This document shows positions 8,217 through 18,676 of a DNA stretch of 64,000 nt, one piece after another. The stretch is from NCBI RefSeq assembly GCF_023100725.1, contig NZ_CP095501.1:1240001-1304000 (forward strand), read 5' to 3'. A program made the translations under genes and the position numbers. How positions within the stretch are numbered: position 1 is the stretch's first letter; each line of letters opens with the position of its first letter. Source of the stretch: Arthrobacter antioxidans. GTDB lineage: Bacteria > Actinomycetota > Actinomycetes > Actinomycetales > Micrococcaceae. Below the pieces are notes generated by a model. That model was given only the letters and a program-made list of their open reading frames with translations, was not told the origin of the DNA and made no database searches.

Positions 8217-10334
8217 ATGACCCCCAGCCCGACCCCCGACACGATGCCCGCCCCGACCCCGACCGCTGCGTGGCCCTTCGACACCGTCCTCGTGGCCAAC
8301 CGCGGGGAGATCGCCTGCCGCGTCATCCGGTCCGTCCGCGCGCTGGGCCTGCGCTCGGTCGCCGTGTACAGCGACGCCGACGCCGGCGCCCGGCACGTCC
8401 TCGAAGCGGACGTCGCCGTCCGTCTCGGTGCCGCCGCACCGTCGGAGAGCTACCTCTCCATCCCCGCCGTCGTCGAGGCCTGCCGCCGGACGGGCGCCGG
8501 GGCGGTCCACCCCGGGTACGGGTTCCTCAGCGAGAACGCCACCTTCGCCGATGCGCTGCAGGAGGCCGGGATCGTCTTCATCGGTCCGAGCGTCCACTCC
8601 CTGGACGTCATGGGGGACAAGATCCGGTCCAAGAACCACGTGGCCGGGTTCGGCGTGCCCGTGGTCCCGGGCATCGCCGAGCCGGGTCTGACGGACGAGG
8701 ACCTGATCCGTGAGGCCGCCGCCGTCGGGTTCCCGCTGCTCATCAAGCCCTCGGCGGGAGGCGGCGGCAAGGGGATGCACGCCGTCCACCGCGCCGAGGA
8801 CCTGCCCGAGGTGCTCACCACCGCCCGCCGCGTGGCCGCCCGCGCCTTCGGCGACGACACCCTGTTCCTGGAACGCCTCATCGAGCGGCCCCGCCACATC
8901 GAGGTGCAGGTCCTCGCCGACTCCCACGGCACCGTGATCCACCTCGGCGAGCGCGAGTGCTCGCTGCAGCGCCGCCACCAGAAGGTGATCGAGGAGGCGC
9001 CGTCGGCCCTGCTCGACGAGGCCACGCGCCGGCGGATCGGCGAGGCCGCGTGCAACGCCGCCCGCAGCGTGGACTACACGGGTGCCGGGACGGTCGAGTT
9101 CCTCGTCTCCGATGCCGCGCCGGACGAGTTCTTCTTCATGGAGATGAACACGCGCCTGCAGGTGGAGCACCCGGTCACGGAGCTCGTCACCGGGGTTGAC
9201 CTCGTCGAATGGCAGATCCGCGTCGCCGCGGGGGAGCGCCTGCCGCTCACGCAGGAGGACGTCGTCCTCACCGGCCACGCCGTCGAGGCGCGCGTGTACG
9301 CGGAGAACCCGGAGGCCGGCTTCCTGCCGTCCACGGGCAGCATCCTGGCGCTCGCCGAACCGGCCGGGGACGGGATCCGCGTGGACAGTTCGCTGCTGCC
9401 CGGGGGCACCGTCTCGTCGTCGTACGATCCGATGCTCGCCAAGGTGATCGCCTGGGGAGCCGACCGCGCGCAGGCACTCGACCGCCTGGACGCGGCGCTC
9501 GCGGGCACGGTGGTCCTCGGCGTGGACACCAACCTCGAGTACCTGCGCCTGCTGATCGGGGACGACGACGTCCGGGCCGGGCGGCTCGACACCACCCTGA
9601 TCGAGCGGAAGCTCCCCGACCTGGCCTTCCGGCACGTCACCGCGCAGGACCTGGCGCTCGCCGCGGTCCTCCTCGTCGAGCCCTCGGCTGAAGCCGGGGT
9701 CCGCGGCGGGTCGCCCTGGCGCCGCGGGGACGGCTTCCGCCTCGGCCCGGCGCGCCCGCACACCGTGCCCCTCGAGTACGACGGCGGCACGGCGACCGTC
9801 GCGCTGCTGCGCGACGGCACGGGCTGGACCGCCACGGTCGACGACGTCACCATCGCCGTCACCATCGCCGTCACGGTCGAGGCCGGCGTGCCGGGGGCGA
9901 CCGTCGACGGCATCCGCTCGCGCCTCCTGTACGCGGTCGACGGCGACACCGTCTGGATCGGCGACGGCGGGTGGTCCACGCGCATCCGCCGGCCCGGCCG
10001 CCGCGAACTCGTCGACGCCGCACGGTCCCGCATCACGCGGGAGGAGGGCGCCGCGGATCCGCTGGTCCGCAGCCCCATGCCCGGGACCGTCGTGTCCGTC
10101 GCGGTCGCGGACGGAGCGACGGTCGAGGCCGGCGACGTCCTCGTCGCCGTCGAGGCCATGAAGATGGAACACCAGCTCACCGCCGGCCTGTCCGGCGTCG
10201 TCCGCCTGTCCCTCAAGCCCGGGGACCTCGTGAAGGCACAGCAGATCGTCGCCACCATCGAGGCTGCCCCGGTACCCGGCTCCACCTCCAGCACCGCCCG
10301 CACATCAGGATCCACGGAAGGGAACGCAGCATGA
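8217..10334 (+). CDS. accA1: Methylcrotonyl-CoA carboxylase alpha subunit (biotin carboxylase/BCCP)
   Basis: 705 residues. The biotin carboxylase domain starts at [16 protein letters not shown], contains the ATP-grasp loop ([10 protein letters not shown]) and the metal-binding [14 protein letters not shown], then a linker and a C-terminal biotinyl domain with [10 protein letters not shown] (biotin on about Lys649). It carboxylates biotin with ATP and bicarbonate for AccD1. It starts four bases after the accD1 stop with only a weak ribosome site, so coupling is likely. Another in-frame ATG lies at 8244. Equivalent to Rv2501c. Confidence 0.88.
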   Translation: MTPSPTPDTMPAPTPTAAWPFDTVLVANRGEIACRVIRSVRALGLRSVAVYSDADAGARHVLEADVAVRLGAAAPSESYLSIPAVVEACRRTGAGAVHPGYGFLSENATFADALQEAGIVFIGPSVHSLDVMGDKIRSKNHVAGFGVPVVPGIAEPGLTDEDLIREAAAVGFPLLIKPSAGGGGKGMHAVHRAEDLPEVLTTARRVAARAFGDDTLFLERLIERPRHIEVQVLADSHGTVIHLGERECSLQRRHQKVIEEAPSALLDEATRRRIGEAACNAARSVDYTGAGTVEFLVSDAAPDEFFFMEMNTRLQVEHPVTELVTGVDLVEWQIRVAAGERLPLTQEDVVLTGHAVEARVYAENPEAGFLPSTGSILALAEPAGDGIRVDSSLLPGGTVSSSYDPMLAKVIAWGADRAQALDRLDAALAGTVVLGVDTNLEYLRLLIGDDDVRAGRLDTTLIERKLPDLAFRHVTAQDLALAAVLLVEPSAEAGVRGGSPWRRGDGFRLGPARPHTVPLEYDGGTATVALLRDGTGWTATVDDVTIAVTIAVTVEAGVPGATVDGIRSRLLYAVDGDTVWIGDGGWSTRIRRPGRRELVDAARSRITREEGAADPLVRSPMPGTVVSVAVADGATVEAGDVLVAVEAMKMEHQLTAGLSGVVRLSLKPGDLVKAQQIVATIEAAPVPGSTSSTARTSGSTEGNAA

Positions 10335-11503
10335 ACTTCGAACTGAGCGAGGAATACCAGGACCTCGTGGACACCGTCCGCGAGTTCGCCGACGAGGTGG
10401 TGGCGCCGGTCTCCGCCAAGCACGACGCCGAACACAGCTTCCCGTACGAGGTCGTCAAGCAGATGGGCGACATGGGCCTCTTCGGGCTCCCGTTCCCCGA
10501 GCAGTACGGGGGCATGGGCGGCGACTACTTCGCCTTGTGCCTGGCCCTCGAGCAGCTGGCCCGCGTGGACCAGTCGGTCGCCATCACGCTCGAGGCCGGC
10601 GTCTCCCTCGGCGCCATGCCCGTCTACCGGTTCGGCACCGAGGAGCAGAAGCAGCAGTGGCTGCCGTCCCTCGCGTCGGGCTCGGCCCTGGGTGGTTTCG
10701 GCCTCACGGAGTCCGAGGCCGGCTCGGACGCGTCCGGCACGAAGACGACGGCGAAGCTCGAGGACGGGGTCAACGGTCCCGAGTGGGTGGTCAACGGCAC
10801 GAAGGAGTTCATCACCAACTCCGGCACCGACATCACGTCCCTGGTCACCGTCACCGCCGTCACGGGCACCTCCGAGCGGCCCGACGGCTCGGTGAAGAAG
10901 GAGATCTCGACGATCCTCGTCCCCACGGACACGCCGGGGTTCACCGCGGAGAAGGCCTACAACAAGGTGGGCTGGAACGCCTCCGACACGCACCCGCTGA
11001 CCCTGAAGGACGTCCGCGTCCCCGAGGCGAACCTGCTCGGCACCCGGGGCCGCGGCTATGCCAACTTCCTGCAGATCCTCGACGAGGGCCGCATCGCCAT
11101 CGCGGCGCTCGCCACCGGCGCGGCCCAGGGGTGCGTGGAACAGTCCATCCGCTACGCCGGGGAGCGCATGGCCTTCGGCAACACCATCGGCGCCTACCAG
11201 TCCATCCAGTTCAAGATCGCCCGCATGCAGGTCCGCGCGCACACCGCGCGCCTCGCCTACTACGACGCCGCGTCCCGCATGCTCGCGGGCAAGCCGTTCA
11301 AGACGCAGGCGTCCATCGCCAAGCTCGTGGCCGGCGAGGCCGCCATGGACAACGCCCGCGATGCGACACAGATCTTCGGCGGTTACGGTTTCATCAACGA
11401 GTTCGTGGTGTCCAGGCACTACCGTGACTCGAAGATCCTCGAGATCGGCGAGGGGACCACGGAGGTCCAGCTCATGCTCATCGCGAGGGAACTCGGCCTC
11501 TAG
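10331..11503 (+). CDS. Acyl-CoA dehydrogenase, probable isovaleryl-CoA dehydrogenase
   Basis: 390 residues with the full acyl-CoA dehydrogenase fold: N-terminal helical domain, FAD-binding middle domain ([16 protein letters not shown]) and C-terminal domain ending [16 protein letters not shown]. It oxidises a short branched acyl-CoA and passes electrons to ETF. Placement between methylcrotonyl-CoA carboxylase and the CoA-transferase indicates isovaleryl-CoA as substrate (inferred; equivalent to FadE19/Rv2500c). The ATG is in an ATGA overlap with the accA1 stop, preceded by GGAAGGGAA. Confidence 0.87.
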   Translation: MNFELSEEYQDLVDTVREFADEVVAPVSAKHDAEHSFPYEVVKQMGDMGLFGLPFPEQYGGMGGDYFALCLALEQLARVDQSVAITLEAGVSLGAMPVYRFGTEEQKQQWLPSLASGSALGGFGLTESEAGSDASGTKTTAKLEDGVNGPEWVVNGTKEFITNSGTDITSLVTVTAVTGTSERPDGSVKKEISTILVPTDTPGFTAEKAYNKVGWNASDTHPLTLKDVRVPEANLLGTRGRGYANFLQILDEGRIAIAALATGAAQGCVEQSIRYAGERMAFGNTIGAYQSIQFKIARMQVRAHTARLAYYDAASRMLAGKPFKTQASIAKLVAGEAAMDNARDATQIFGGYGFINEFVVSRHYRDSKILEIGEGTTEVQLMLIARELGL

Positions 11504-11547
11504 GTCCATCCAGCCGACGACGGCGACGGCGACACGAAGGAGAAGCA

Positions 11548-12342
11548 GTGATCAACAAGGTGGTTGGCAGCGCGGCGGAGGCCGTGGCGGACATTCCCGA
11601 CGGCGCATCGCTCGCGGTCGGCGGGTTCGGCCTCTGCGGCATCCCGGTGACCCTGATCGAGGCCCTGCACGCCCAGGGGACGGCGGAGCTCGAGACGGTG
11701 AGCAACAACTGCGGTGTGGACGACTGGGGGCTCGGGATCCTCCTGTCCGACCACCGCATCCGCCGGACCATCAGCTCCTACGTCGGGGAGAACAAGGAGT
11801 TCGCCCGCCAGTACCTCGCCGGCGAGCTCGAGGTGGAGCTCACGCCGCAGGGCACGCTCGCCGAGAAGCTGCGCGCAGGGGGTGCGGGCATCCCGGCGTT
11901 CTACACGACGGCGGGCGTCGGCACCCAGGTCAGCGAGGGCGGCCTGCCGCAGCGCTACGACGCCGAGGGGAACGTCGCTGTCGCCTCGAAGCCCAAGGAG
12001 GTGCGGTCCTTCGACGGCGTCGACTACGTGCTCGAGGAATCCCTGCGCCCCGACTACGCGCTCGTCCACGCGTGGAAGGGCGACCGCCACGGCAACCTCG
12101 TGTTCCATGCCACCGCCATGAACTTCAACCCGCTGTGCGCCCAGGCCGGCCGCATCACCATCGCGGAGGTGGAGGAACTCGTGGAACCCGGCGAGCTCGA
12201 CCCCGGCCAGGTCCACACGCCCGGCATCTTCGTCCAGCGCGTCGTCGTCGCCCCGGACCCCGAGAAGCGCGTCGAGAAGCGGACGGTCTCGCTGGCCGCA
12301 CCCGCCGGATCCGCCGCACCCGTCGCCTCCGAAGGAGCATGA
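11548..12342 (+). CDS. scoA: Succinyl-CoA:3-oxoacid CoA-transferase subunit A
   Basis: 264 residues. The glycine-rich CoA-transferase family I motif is seen in [20 protein letters not shown], with the conserved NNCGVDDWG. With ScoB it moves CoA from succinyl-CoA to acetoacetate, the last step that lets leucine carbon enter as acetoacetyl-CoA. The GTG start at 11548 has GAAGGAGAA just upstream. The C-terminal tail after KRTVSL is Ala/Pro-rich and unconserved. Equivalent to Rv2504c. Confidence 0.88.
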   Translation: MINKVVGSAAEAVADIPDGASLAVGGFGLCGIPVTLIEALHAQGTAELETVSNNCGVDDWGLGILLSDHRIRRTISSYVGENKEFARQYLAGELEVELTPQGTLAEKLRAGGAGIPAFYTTAGVGTQVSEGGLPQRYDAEGNVAVASKPKEVRSFDGVDYVLEESLRPDYALVHAWKGDRHGNLVFHATAMNFNPLCAQAGRITIAEVEELVEPGELDPGQVHTPGIFVQRVVVAPDPEKRVEKRTVSLAAPAGSAAPVASEGA

Positions 12343-12344
12343 CC

Positions 12345-12995
12345 ATGGCACTCACACGCAACGAACTCGCGGCCCGGGTGGCCCTGGAACTCGAGAACGG
12401 CCAGTACGTGAACCTCGGGATCGGCATGCCCACCCTCATCCCCAACTACATCCCCGACGGCGTCGAGGTGGTGCTGCACTCGGAGAACGGCATCCTCGGC
12501 GTGGGGCCGTACCCGGCGGAGGACGCCGTGGATCCCGATCTCATCAACGCCGGCAAGGAGACCGTGACCGCCAACGCCGGGGCCGCGTTCTTCGACTCGG
12601 CGTCCTCCTTCGGCATGATCCGCGGCGGGCACGTGGATGTCGCGGTGCTCGGAGCCATGGAGGTGGCCCGGAACGGCGACCTCGCGAACTGGATGGTGCC
12701 CGGCAAGATGGTCAAGGGCATGGGCGGCGCCATGGACCTCGTGTTCGGGGCCAAGCGCGTGATCGTCATGATGGAGCACGTGGACCGTGCCGGGCGGCCG
12801 AAGATCGTCGAGTCCTGCTCCCTGCCGCTCACCGGCAAGGGCTGCGTGGACAGGATCATCACCGACCTCGCCGTGATCGACGTCGAACCCGACGGCCTCG
12901 TGCTGCGCGAGACGGCACCGGGCGTCAGCACCGACGACGTCGTCGCGGCGACCGGTGCAACGTTGCGCGTGGAGCTCGGGGGAGCCGCGGCGTGA
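12345..12995 (+). CDS. scoB: Succinyl-CoA:3-oxoacid CoA-transferase subunit B
   Basis: 216 residues. SENGILG carries the catalytic glutamate that forms the enzyme-CoA thioester, preceded by the GIGMPTL glycine motif. Partner of ScoA. Two in-frame ATGs exist: 12339, which overlaps the scoA stop as ATGA but lies one base after GAAGGAG, and 12345, which sits seven bases after it. The spacing favours 12345. Equivalent to Rv2503c. Confidence 0.88.
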   Translation: MALTRNELAARVALELENGQYVNLGIGMPTLIPNYIPDGVEVVLHSENGILGVGPYPAEDAVDPDLINAGKETVTANAGAAFFDSASSFGMIRGGHVDVAVLGAMEVARNGDLANWMVPGKMVKGMGGAMDLVFGAKRVIVMMEHVDRAGRPKIVESCSLPLTGKGCVDRIITDLAVIDVEPDGLVLRETAPGVSTDDVVAATGATLRVELGGAAA

Positions 12996-13498
12996 GTGGC
13001 ACCGCAGCCGGCCGCCACGTCATCGAGCAGCGCGGCCTGTACTTCGACGAGCTCGAGGTCGGGTCCGTCTACGCGCACCGGCCGGGCCGCACGCTCACCG
13101 AGGCCGACAACGTCCTGTTCACCACGCTCACCATGAACACCCAGGCGCTGCACCTGGACGCGGCGTGGTCGGCGGGCCAGCCGTTCGGGCAGCGGCTCGT
13201 CAACTCGATGCTGACCCTGGCCACGCTCGTGGGGCAGTCCGTCTCCCAGCTGACGCAGGGCACCATCGTGGCGCAGCTCGGACTCACCGACGTCGCCTTC
13301 CCGAAGCCGCTCTTCCATGGGGACACCCTGTACACCGAGACGGAGATCACCGGAGTGCGCCCGTCGTCGTCCCGACCGGGGCAGGGCGTCGTGACCATGG
13401 CGCACACGGGGCGGAACCAGCACGGGGAGGTCGTGGCGACCGCGACCCGCAGCGTGCTCATGTGGTCCTCGACGGGGCCCCGGGACGGCCTGGCGTGA
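12992..13498 (+). CDS. MaoC-like hot-dog hydratase, probable 3-methylglutaconyl-CoA hydratase
   Basis: 168 residues, a single MaoC/hydratase-2 hot-dog domain. The region [18 protein letters not shown] corresponds to the active-site helix, and [17 protein letters not shown] is the conserved strand. In the mycobacterial locus the equivalent Rv2499c hydrates 3-methylglutaconyl-CoA or itaconyl-CoA to the substrate of the CitE-like lyase. The same role is inferred here. The GTG start overlaps the scoB stop (GTGA). Confidence 0.82.
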   Translation: MSGTAAGRHVIEQRGLYFDELEVGSVYAHRPGRTLTEADNVLFTTLTMNTQALHLDAAWSAGQPFGQRLVNSMLTLATLVGQSVSQLTQGTIVAQLGLTDVAFPKPLFHGDTLYTETEITGVRPSSSRPGQGVVTMAHTGRNQHGEVVATATRSVLMWSSTGPRDGLA

Positions 13499-14319
13499 GC
13501 GGCATCGTCCTCGGCCCGGCCCTGCTGTTCTGCCCCGCGGATCGCCCGGAACGCTACGCGAAGGCGGCGGACCGCTCCGACACCGTCATCCTCGACCTCG
13601 AGGACGCCGTCGCGCCGGCCGCCAAGGAGTCCGCGCGGGAGGCGCTCGCCGTGTCCGCCCTCGACCCGGAGCGCACCGTGGTGCGCCTCAACGCCGTCGG
13701 GACACCGGACTTCGCCCCCGACTGCGACGCCGTCCGTCGCACGCCCTACCGCACGGTGATGCTCGCCAAGACGGAGTCGCCCGACGACGTCGCCGCGGTC
13801 CGTGCGGCGCTCGGCGCCGTGGACGTCATCGCCCTGTGCGAGACCGCGCGGGGAGTGGTGAACGCCGTGGAGATCGCCCGTACCGAGGGGGTCAGCGCCC
13901 TGATGTGGGGCGCCGAGGATCTCGTGGCCTCGCTCGGGGGGACGTCGAGCCGGCGTCCGGACGGCGCCTACCGTGCGGTGGCCCTCCAGGCGCGCTCGCA
14001 GGTGCTGCTCGCCGCCGGGGCCGCAGACCGGCAGGCCATCGACGCCGTGTACGTGGACATCGCCGACCTGGAGGGGCTCGCGGCGGAGGCCGACGACGCC
14101 GTGGCCTCGGGTTTCGCTGCGAAGGCCTGTATCCACCCGGGCCAGGTCGCCGCGGTCCGTGCCGCCTTCGCGCCGGCCGAGGCCGAAGTGGAGCGGGCGC
14201 GGGCGATCCTCGCTGCGGCCGAGAACGAGCGAGGGGTCTTCACGTTCGAGGGGCGCATGGTGGACGAGCCGATCCTCAGGCACGCGCGCAGTGTCCTGGG
14301 CAGGGCGTCGGGCAGCTAG
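13495..14319 (+). CDS. CitE-like HMG-CoA / beta-methylmalyl-CoA lyase
   Basis: 274 residues, HpcH/HpaI-CitE TIM barrel. [15 protein letters not shown] is the CoA/phosphate-binding start; VILDLEDAV holds the metal-associated acidic residues, and [10 protein letters not shown] and LMWGAEDL are further conserved strands. It is not citrate lyase: there are no CitD or CitF genes. The mycobacterial equivalent Rv2498c is reported to cleave (R)-HMG-CoA and (S)-citramalyl-type CoA esters, giving acetyl-CoA and acetoacetate from leucine. GTG start in a GTGA overlap with the MaoC gene. Last gene of the operon; no clear terminator follows. Confidence 0.83.
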   Translation: MSGIVLGPALLFCPADRPERYAKAADRSDTVILDLEDAVAPAAKESAREALAVSALDPERTVVRLNAVGTPDFAPDCDAVRRTPYRTVMLAKTESPDDVAAVRAALGAVDVIALCETARGVVNAVEIARTEGVSALMWGAEDLVASLGGTSSRRPDGAYRAVALQARSQVLLAAGAADRQAIDAVYVDIADLEGLAAEADDAVASGFAAKACIHPGQVAAVRAAFAPAEAEVERARAILAAAENERGVFTFEGRMVDEPILRHARSVLGRASGS

Positions 14320-14433
14320 GGTGCAGCATCGTTGGCTGTGCAGAGGCTCCGGCATGGAAGGCAGCAGATAGGGCCGCCAGATGTCGCTATCGCGCCGGAT
14401 TTAGTTGTTGATCTGTGTGATGAGGAGTAGTTG

Positions 14434-15225
14434 GTGACTGAGGAGCAGCGGACCGGTCAGGGCCCGTACGAAGACCACTCGCTATCCGCGGAGGCGGCGG
14501 CGGACCGTCTTGGGATGACGGGAAAGGCACTACGCTCCTGGTTGCGGGTTCACCGCCCCGAAGGCGCTGTGCAGGTGCCTCCGCAGAAGAACGGGCGGTG
14601 GTACTTGGACGAAGAACTTGTGGCCGTTCTGGAAGCCGGTCGTCCGGTTCCCGCGCGAACACCCCCTGCTGGAACTACGGCGCATCCTGGTCCGGTGTTA
14701 CGTCCGGAGAGCACGCAGCCTTCCTGCACGGACGAGACCGTGATCGGCGAACCGGTCACGGTGGACAGTGGAGAGGCTCTCGCAGGACCTGGACGTCGGG
14801 CGCTCGCGTGGTCCGACTGGGTGCCCTTCGCAGACGTCTTGGCGGTCGCTCCGCGCAGCCCCGGCGTCTACATGATGCGCTTGACTGCTGAACCTGAGCG
14901 AGGGCCGGTGTACATCGGCATGGCGGGGGAGCGAAAGGGCAACGGGGTGCGAGGTCGACTGGCCATCTACGTCAGCGGCCAGGGAGCCGCCTCAGGGCTC
15001 GGAGAACACGCCTTCGATCGTGCTCTCGCAGATCCGGATTGGGTGGAGGCGCGACTGGTGGAGGCGCGAGAGGGACGCTCCCTGCGAGCAAAGAGGGCTG
15101 CCCGTGCGGCTATCGACCACCTTGGACTGGAAGTGCGCTGGACGCCCGCTGCAACGCGGGCAGAGGCACTTCTGATCGAATCGCAGCTGATCGGACAGTA
15201 CAGAGGTCGATTGTGGAACCGGTGA
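14434..15225 (+). CDS. HTH plus GIY-YIG-type nuclease-fold protein
   Basis: 263 residues, not assignable to a named gene. The N-terminus (about 16-66) resembles a short winged HTH: AEAAADRLGMTGKALRSWL followed by a wing-like strand and a second helix. An unconserved linker follows. The C-terminal half has GIY-YIG landmarks: PGVY (143-146), YIG (160-162), an arginine at 173 or 175, Glu249 in LLIESQ and Asn262 near the end. These match the order of catalytic residues in GIY-YIG endonucleases. GTG at 14434 fits the GAGGAG six bases upstream better than TTG at 14431. Codon bias is weaker than in neighbours, so it may be acquired. Confidence 0.65.
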   Translation: MTEEQRTGQGPYEDHSLSAEAAADRLGMTGKALRSWLRVHRPEGAVQVPPQKNGRWYLDEELVAVLEAGRPVPARTPPAGTTAHPGPVLRPESTQPSCTDETVIGEPVTVDSGEALAGPGRRALAWSDWVPFADVLAVAPRSPGVYMMRLTAEPERGPVYIGMAGERKGNGVRGRLAIYVSGQGAASGLGEHAFDRALADPDWVEARLVEAREGRSLRAKRAARAAIDHLGLEVRWTPAATRAEALLIESQLIGQYRGRLWNR

Positions 15226-15426
15226 TTGCTCGGACGTGGTGATCTGAAGGAGGTACTCCATTCTTTGAGGCGATCGCAGGCCATGGCCCCACGCTGTTCG
15301 CCGGTTTCTCACGGCACTTAGTTCTCCAGTTGGTGGATCGGCAGGAGGTCGGCTCGGGGGCTGTGGCCCTGCGGTACGAGCCACGCCGGTAGCCGTACGG
15401 TCCTGCCGCATCGAAGCTGCCTGTTC

Positions 15427-15461
15427 CCGGCGAGGCGATCGGACGCCGCTGCGCTCGCCGG
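15427..15461. terminator. Hairpin between convergent GIY-YIG and HNH genes
   Basis: CCGGCGAG (15427-15434) pairs with CTCGCCGG (15454-15461) around a GC-rich 19-base loop. It lies in the 267-base convergent gap 15226-15492, which otherwise shows no coding sequence. No U-tract. Confidence 0.4.
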
Positions 15462-15492
15462 AGGTACCGTGGCACCGCCGTCCGCCCGACCG

Positions 15493-17058
15493 TCAGAAGG
15501 GAGGCGGGGCTTCCTCATCAGCCATTCGCTCAGTGCGCATCGCCGTCCCGAGCCCGCGCAGGATCCGGGCGGTGGCCGACGCATCCGGGTCGCCGGGCGG
15601 TGGTTCAGGCGGCGTCGTATAGGTCCGACCACCCGGCGACAGCCAGGTCAGTCCACCGTCGGGATCGGGGCTCGGCGTCCAGTCTGTCTGGTGCTTCAGC
15701 ATGTGGTGCCGCCTGCACGCGGGGTAGAGGTTGTCCGCACCGGTCGATCCGTCGTCGGCCCAGGCGAGCAGATGGTCGAGATCGCAGCGGCTTGCGGGGC
15801 GGGAACAGCCGTAGAAGCTGCAGGTCTTCTCACGGAGCTGGACCCAGGTCCGCAGGTCCTCGCTCGGACGGTACCGGGTCCGGTCGAGGCCGAGCGCCGC
15901 GCCCGTGTAGGGGTGGGTGAGCAGGCGCATCCACGAGGTGGCGTCCGCGGCCAGCTTCCGGGCGGCATCAGCGGGGATGGGTCCGTAGCCCTCGAGCTCG
16001 GCCGGTTCGTCGGTGAGCCCCATCAGCGAGAACACCGGGACGGTGACCACGATCTTCGCCACGGACGGACGGGCTCCCGGGCCGACGCTGCTCCCGTGGG
16101 CGCTGCTCCTTTCGGTGCCGCGCCCTTCGGGGGTCCCGCAGCTTCCGCCGGCGGAAGGATCGGTGCCGGTGGTCCTGCCACCGCCGAGCAGCAGGTCGGC
16201 CAGCACATCGGCCCGCAGCTGCGGCAGCGTCCGCGGCTCGTCGCCGCTGCGCAGGCTACGAGCCGCCGCGTCGACCGTGGTGTGGACTGCAAGGGCCTGC
16301 TCCGCGGGAAGGTAGGCGCTCAACCATGCCATCCCGTCCCGGTCCGGTTCGAAGACGACGCACCGGTCGGCAGCAGCCCGCACCCGGCGGGCGGTCAGCG
16401 TCTCGGGGTGGAGCCTCTCCCGCAGCCGACGGCACCGCGCGGTGAGCCTCGGCCGGTTCAGGTTACCTGCCACCTTCAGGATCTCGGTCTCGAATCCGTG
16501 CACGGCCTCGTCGGGGATGGTGCGGGACTGCTCGACGACGACCGACGCGCGCCCGGGGCAGATGGTGCCCTTCTCCAGGGCCGCCAACGTGTCCGTCAAC
16601 TGGCCGGTCAACGTCAGCGACTCCGACACGAGCCGGGCGGCGGACCCTTCGGACATCGTGAGCAGTGCCGCGGTCTCGGCGACCGTCCCGGTGAAGGCCA
16701 GGGAGGAGGACGGGCCGGACCAGGAGTGGTGGTCCGGATTGCTGAAGGTGTGGACCCGGGCGACGAGGCGGGCCCGCTGCGCGGCGGCCCAGGACGCCAG
16801 CCGGTCCGCGGCCCGCAGCAGATCGAGGGTGGCCGGGAGGCTCGAAGGATCGGCTGCACCGGACGCGGCGCCCTCCAATCGGCCGATCAGGCCGTACGGC
16901 GTTGCGTCCTCGACCCGCGCACGGGCGTGCTCGTCGACCCCGTCGTCGTCGAATTCGCCGTCCGAACCGAGAAGCTCGTCGAACGCATCCGCGGGCCAGC
17001 CCTCGAGCGCCTCGCTGTAAGCGTCCTCGAGAGTCAGCAGCACCGATCCGGTGGTCAT
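15493..17058 (-). CDS. DUF222 / HNH endonuclease (13E12-type repeat family)
   Basis: 521 residues. The N-terminal two thirds are the DUF222 domain typical of actinobacterial 13E12 proteins. The C-terminal part has an intact HNH core, with the paired cysteines of [20 protein letters not shown] and [10 protein letters not shown]. Such genes are common and often multi-copy in Micrococcaceae; the function is unproven but nuclease activity is plausible because all zinc and catalytic residues are there. The ATG at 17058 is used; a TTG four codons upstream (17070) is possible, and neither has an ideal ribosome site. Confidence 0.85.
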   Translation of the reverse strand: MTTGSVLLTLEDAYSEALEGWPADAFDELLGSDGEFDDDGVDEHARARVEDATPYGLIGRLEGAASGAADPSSLPATLDLLRAADRLASWAAAQRARLVARVHTFSNPDHHSWSGPSSSLAFTGTVAETAALLTMSEGSAARLVSESLTLTGQLTDTLAALEKGTICPGRASVVVEQSRTIPDEAVHGFETEILKVAGNLNRPRLTARCRRLRERLHPETLTARRVRAAADRCVVFEPDRDGMAWLSAYLPAEQALAVHTTVDAAARSLRSGDEPRTLPQLRADVLADLLLGGGRTTGTDPSAGGSCGTPEGRGTERSSAHGSSVGPGARPSVAKIVVTVPVFSLMGLTDEPAELEGYGPIPADAARKLAADATSWMRLLTHPYTGAALGLDRTRYRPSEDLRTWVQLREKTCSFYGCSRPASRCDLDHLLAWADDGSTGADNLYPACRRHHMLKHQTDWTPSPDPDGGLTWLSPGGRTYTTPPEPPPGDPDASATARILRGLGTAMRTERMADEEAPPPF

Positions 17059-17401
17059 GGCTCCAGCCAATCACCTCGCACCGACAAAATGGGCCGCGAT
17101 CGAAGGCACGAGAAGTGCTGATGCCTGGACTTCTCGATTGGTGGCTGCCGAGCACCGAGCGACCGCCGACTGCACCGTGGAAGGTCGGCCTGCCGCTGAC
17201 CCGGGACGGCCGCCGGCCCTGAATCTGGACCACAGCCTGCCGGGACCCGAGCGACCCGAAGCCACGGCGCGAGGCGACCACCCGCCGCGGACCCGACAAC
17301 CGCCGCCGCAGGTCTGCACGACAGCCTGCCGCAAGCGCGAAACGACCACCCGCCACGCATGCAGGAGGGCCGGCACCGGCAGTCTGCGGGATACTGGGGC
17401 C
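17059..17401. other. Gene-free divergent region between the HNH gene and dxr
   Basis: 343 bases without a convincing gene. It holds a 7-bp inverted repeat (CGAGAAG 17109-17115 / CTTCTCG 17130-17136) and an approximate repeat in which ACAGCCTGCCG and CGACCACCCGCC occur together twice (17232 and 17275; 17321 and 17343). The dxr -10 box closes the region. Confidence 0.6.
17390..17395 (+). promoter_or_regulatory. -10 box GATACT for a probably leaderless dxr mRNA
   Basis: GATACT ends six bases before the dxr ATG, which places the transcription start at or next to the start codon. No Shine-Dalgarno is present between them. Confidence 0.5.
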
Positions 17402-18676
17402 ATGGATTTCAGCAACCCCACCCGCGGGCACCGGCGCGTCACCATCCTCGGTTCCACCGGCTCGATCGGCACCCAGGCACTTGACGTCATCGCCGCCGCC
17501 CCGGACCGCTTCAGCGTGGCAGGCCTCACCGCGGGCGGACGGAACCTCGACCTCCTCGCCCGCCAGGCCGTCGCCGTCCGGGCCCCCGCCGTCGGCGTCG
17601 CGTCCGCCACCGAAGCCGACCTCGAGCACGCCATCGCCCGCGCCGCCGACGACGCCGGCGTCACCGGCTACGCCCCGCACCTGTTCGCCGGCGACCGCGC
17701 CGCAGCCGACGTCGCCGCCTGGCCGGATGCCGACGTCGTGCTCAACGGGATCACCGGGTCGATCGGGCTGGAACCCACCCTCGCCGCACTCGGCGCCGGA
17801 CACCTCCTCGCGCTCGCGAACAAGGAGTCGCTGATCGCCGGGGGAGCCCTCGTGCGGGCGGCCGCCGCACCGGGGCAGCTCGTCCCGGTCGATTCCGAAC
17901 ACTCAGCCATGGCGCAGGCGCTCCGCGGCGGGACGGCGGACGAGGTGGACCGGCTCATCCTCACGGCCTCGGGCGGTCCGTTCCGCGGCATGACCCGCGC
18001 GCAGCTGCAGCACGCGACCCCCAGCCAGGCCCTCGCCCACCCCACGTGGGACATGGGCCGCGTGATCAGCACCAACTCGGCGTCCATGGTCAACAAGGCC
18101 CTCGAGCTGGTGGAGGCGCATCTCCTCTTCGACATCCCGCTCGAGCGCATCGACGTCGTCGTGCACCCGCAGTCCGTGATCCACTCGATGGTCCAGTTCG
18201 TCGACGGATCCACCCTGGCGCAGGCGTCGCCGCCCGACATGCGCCTCCCGATCGCCCTCGGCATGGGCTGGCCGTTCCGCGTGCCCGGCTCGGCGAGGGC
18301 CTGCGACTGGAGCCGCCCCGAGGAGTGGACCTTCGAGCCGCTCGACGACGACGCCTTCCCCGCGGTCGCGCTGGCCAAGCGGGCGGCAGCGGAGGGCGGC
18401 ACCCGCATGGCCGTCTACAACGCGGCGAACGAGGAAGCCGTGGACGCCTTTCACAGGGGAGTCATAGGTTTCACTGACATCGTGGACACGGTCTCCGCGG
18501 TCGTCGAGGAGCAGCGCGCGCAGGATCAGGGCGTAGCCGTCGGCGACCTCACCCTCGACGCCGTCCTCACGGCGGAACGCTGGGCACGCCGGAGCGCCCG
18601 TGTCCGTTGTGGGCTCGAGGAGTCGTCCCTGCCGGTCGGTGCAGGGGATGTGCAAGGCCAGAAGGAAACGCTGTGA
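17402..18676 (+). CDS. dxr: 1-deoxy-D-xylulose 5-phosphate reductoisomerase
   Basis: 424 residues. The NADPH-binding start [17 protein letters not shown], the metal site PVDSEHSAM and the conserved [19 protein letters not shown] stretch are all present. It converts DXP to MEP, the committed step of the non-mevalonate isoprenoid pathway; ispG of the same pathway is 3 kb downstream. The usual length is about 390; the extra residues are a variable C-terminal extension (after [10 protein letters not shown]). The stop overlaps the protease start (GTGA), so the two genes form a unit, as in many bacteria. Confidence 0.93.
   Translation: MDFSNPTRGHRRVTILGSTGSIGTQALDVIAAAPDRFSVAGLTAGGRNLDLLARQAVAVRAPAVGVASATEADLEHAIARAADDAGVTGYAPHLFAGDRAAADVAAWPDADVVLNGITGSIGLEPTLAALGAGHLLALANKESLIAGGALVRAAAAPGQLVPVDSEHSAMAQALRGGTADEVDRLILTASGGPFRGMTRAQLQHATPSQALAHPTWDMGRVISTNSASMVNKALELVEAHLLFDIPLERIDVVVHPQSVIHSMVQFVDGSTLAQASPPDMRLPIALGMGWPFRVPGSARACDWSRPEEWTFEPLDDDAFPAVALAKRAAAEGGTRMAVYNAANEEAVDAFHRGVIGFTDIVDTVSAVVEEQRAQDQGVAVGDLTLDAVLTAERWARRSARVRCGLEESSLPVGAGDVQGQKETL

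Noticed and set aside
6644..11509. Very long open frames on the minus strand opposite accD1, accA1 and the acyl-CoA dehydrogenase (up to about 800 codons)
   Set aside because: They are antisense frames made by the strong GC bias at third codon positions. They lack family motifs, while the plus-strand proteins are complete and well conserved.
13495..14319. Citrate lyase beta subunit
   Set aside because: No citrate lyase alpha or gamma subunit genes are present and the operon is catabolic for acyl-CoA; a CoA-ester lyase is the better reading.
15469..17121. A 550-codon plus-strand frame opposite the HNH gene
   Set aside because: The minus-strand frame carries intact DUF222 and HNH motifs; the plus frame shows none.
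17109..17136. CGAGAAG/CTTCTCG inverted repeat as terminator
   Set aside because: It lies between divergent genes, so no transcript needs to end there, and the 14-base loop is large.
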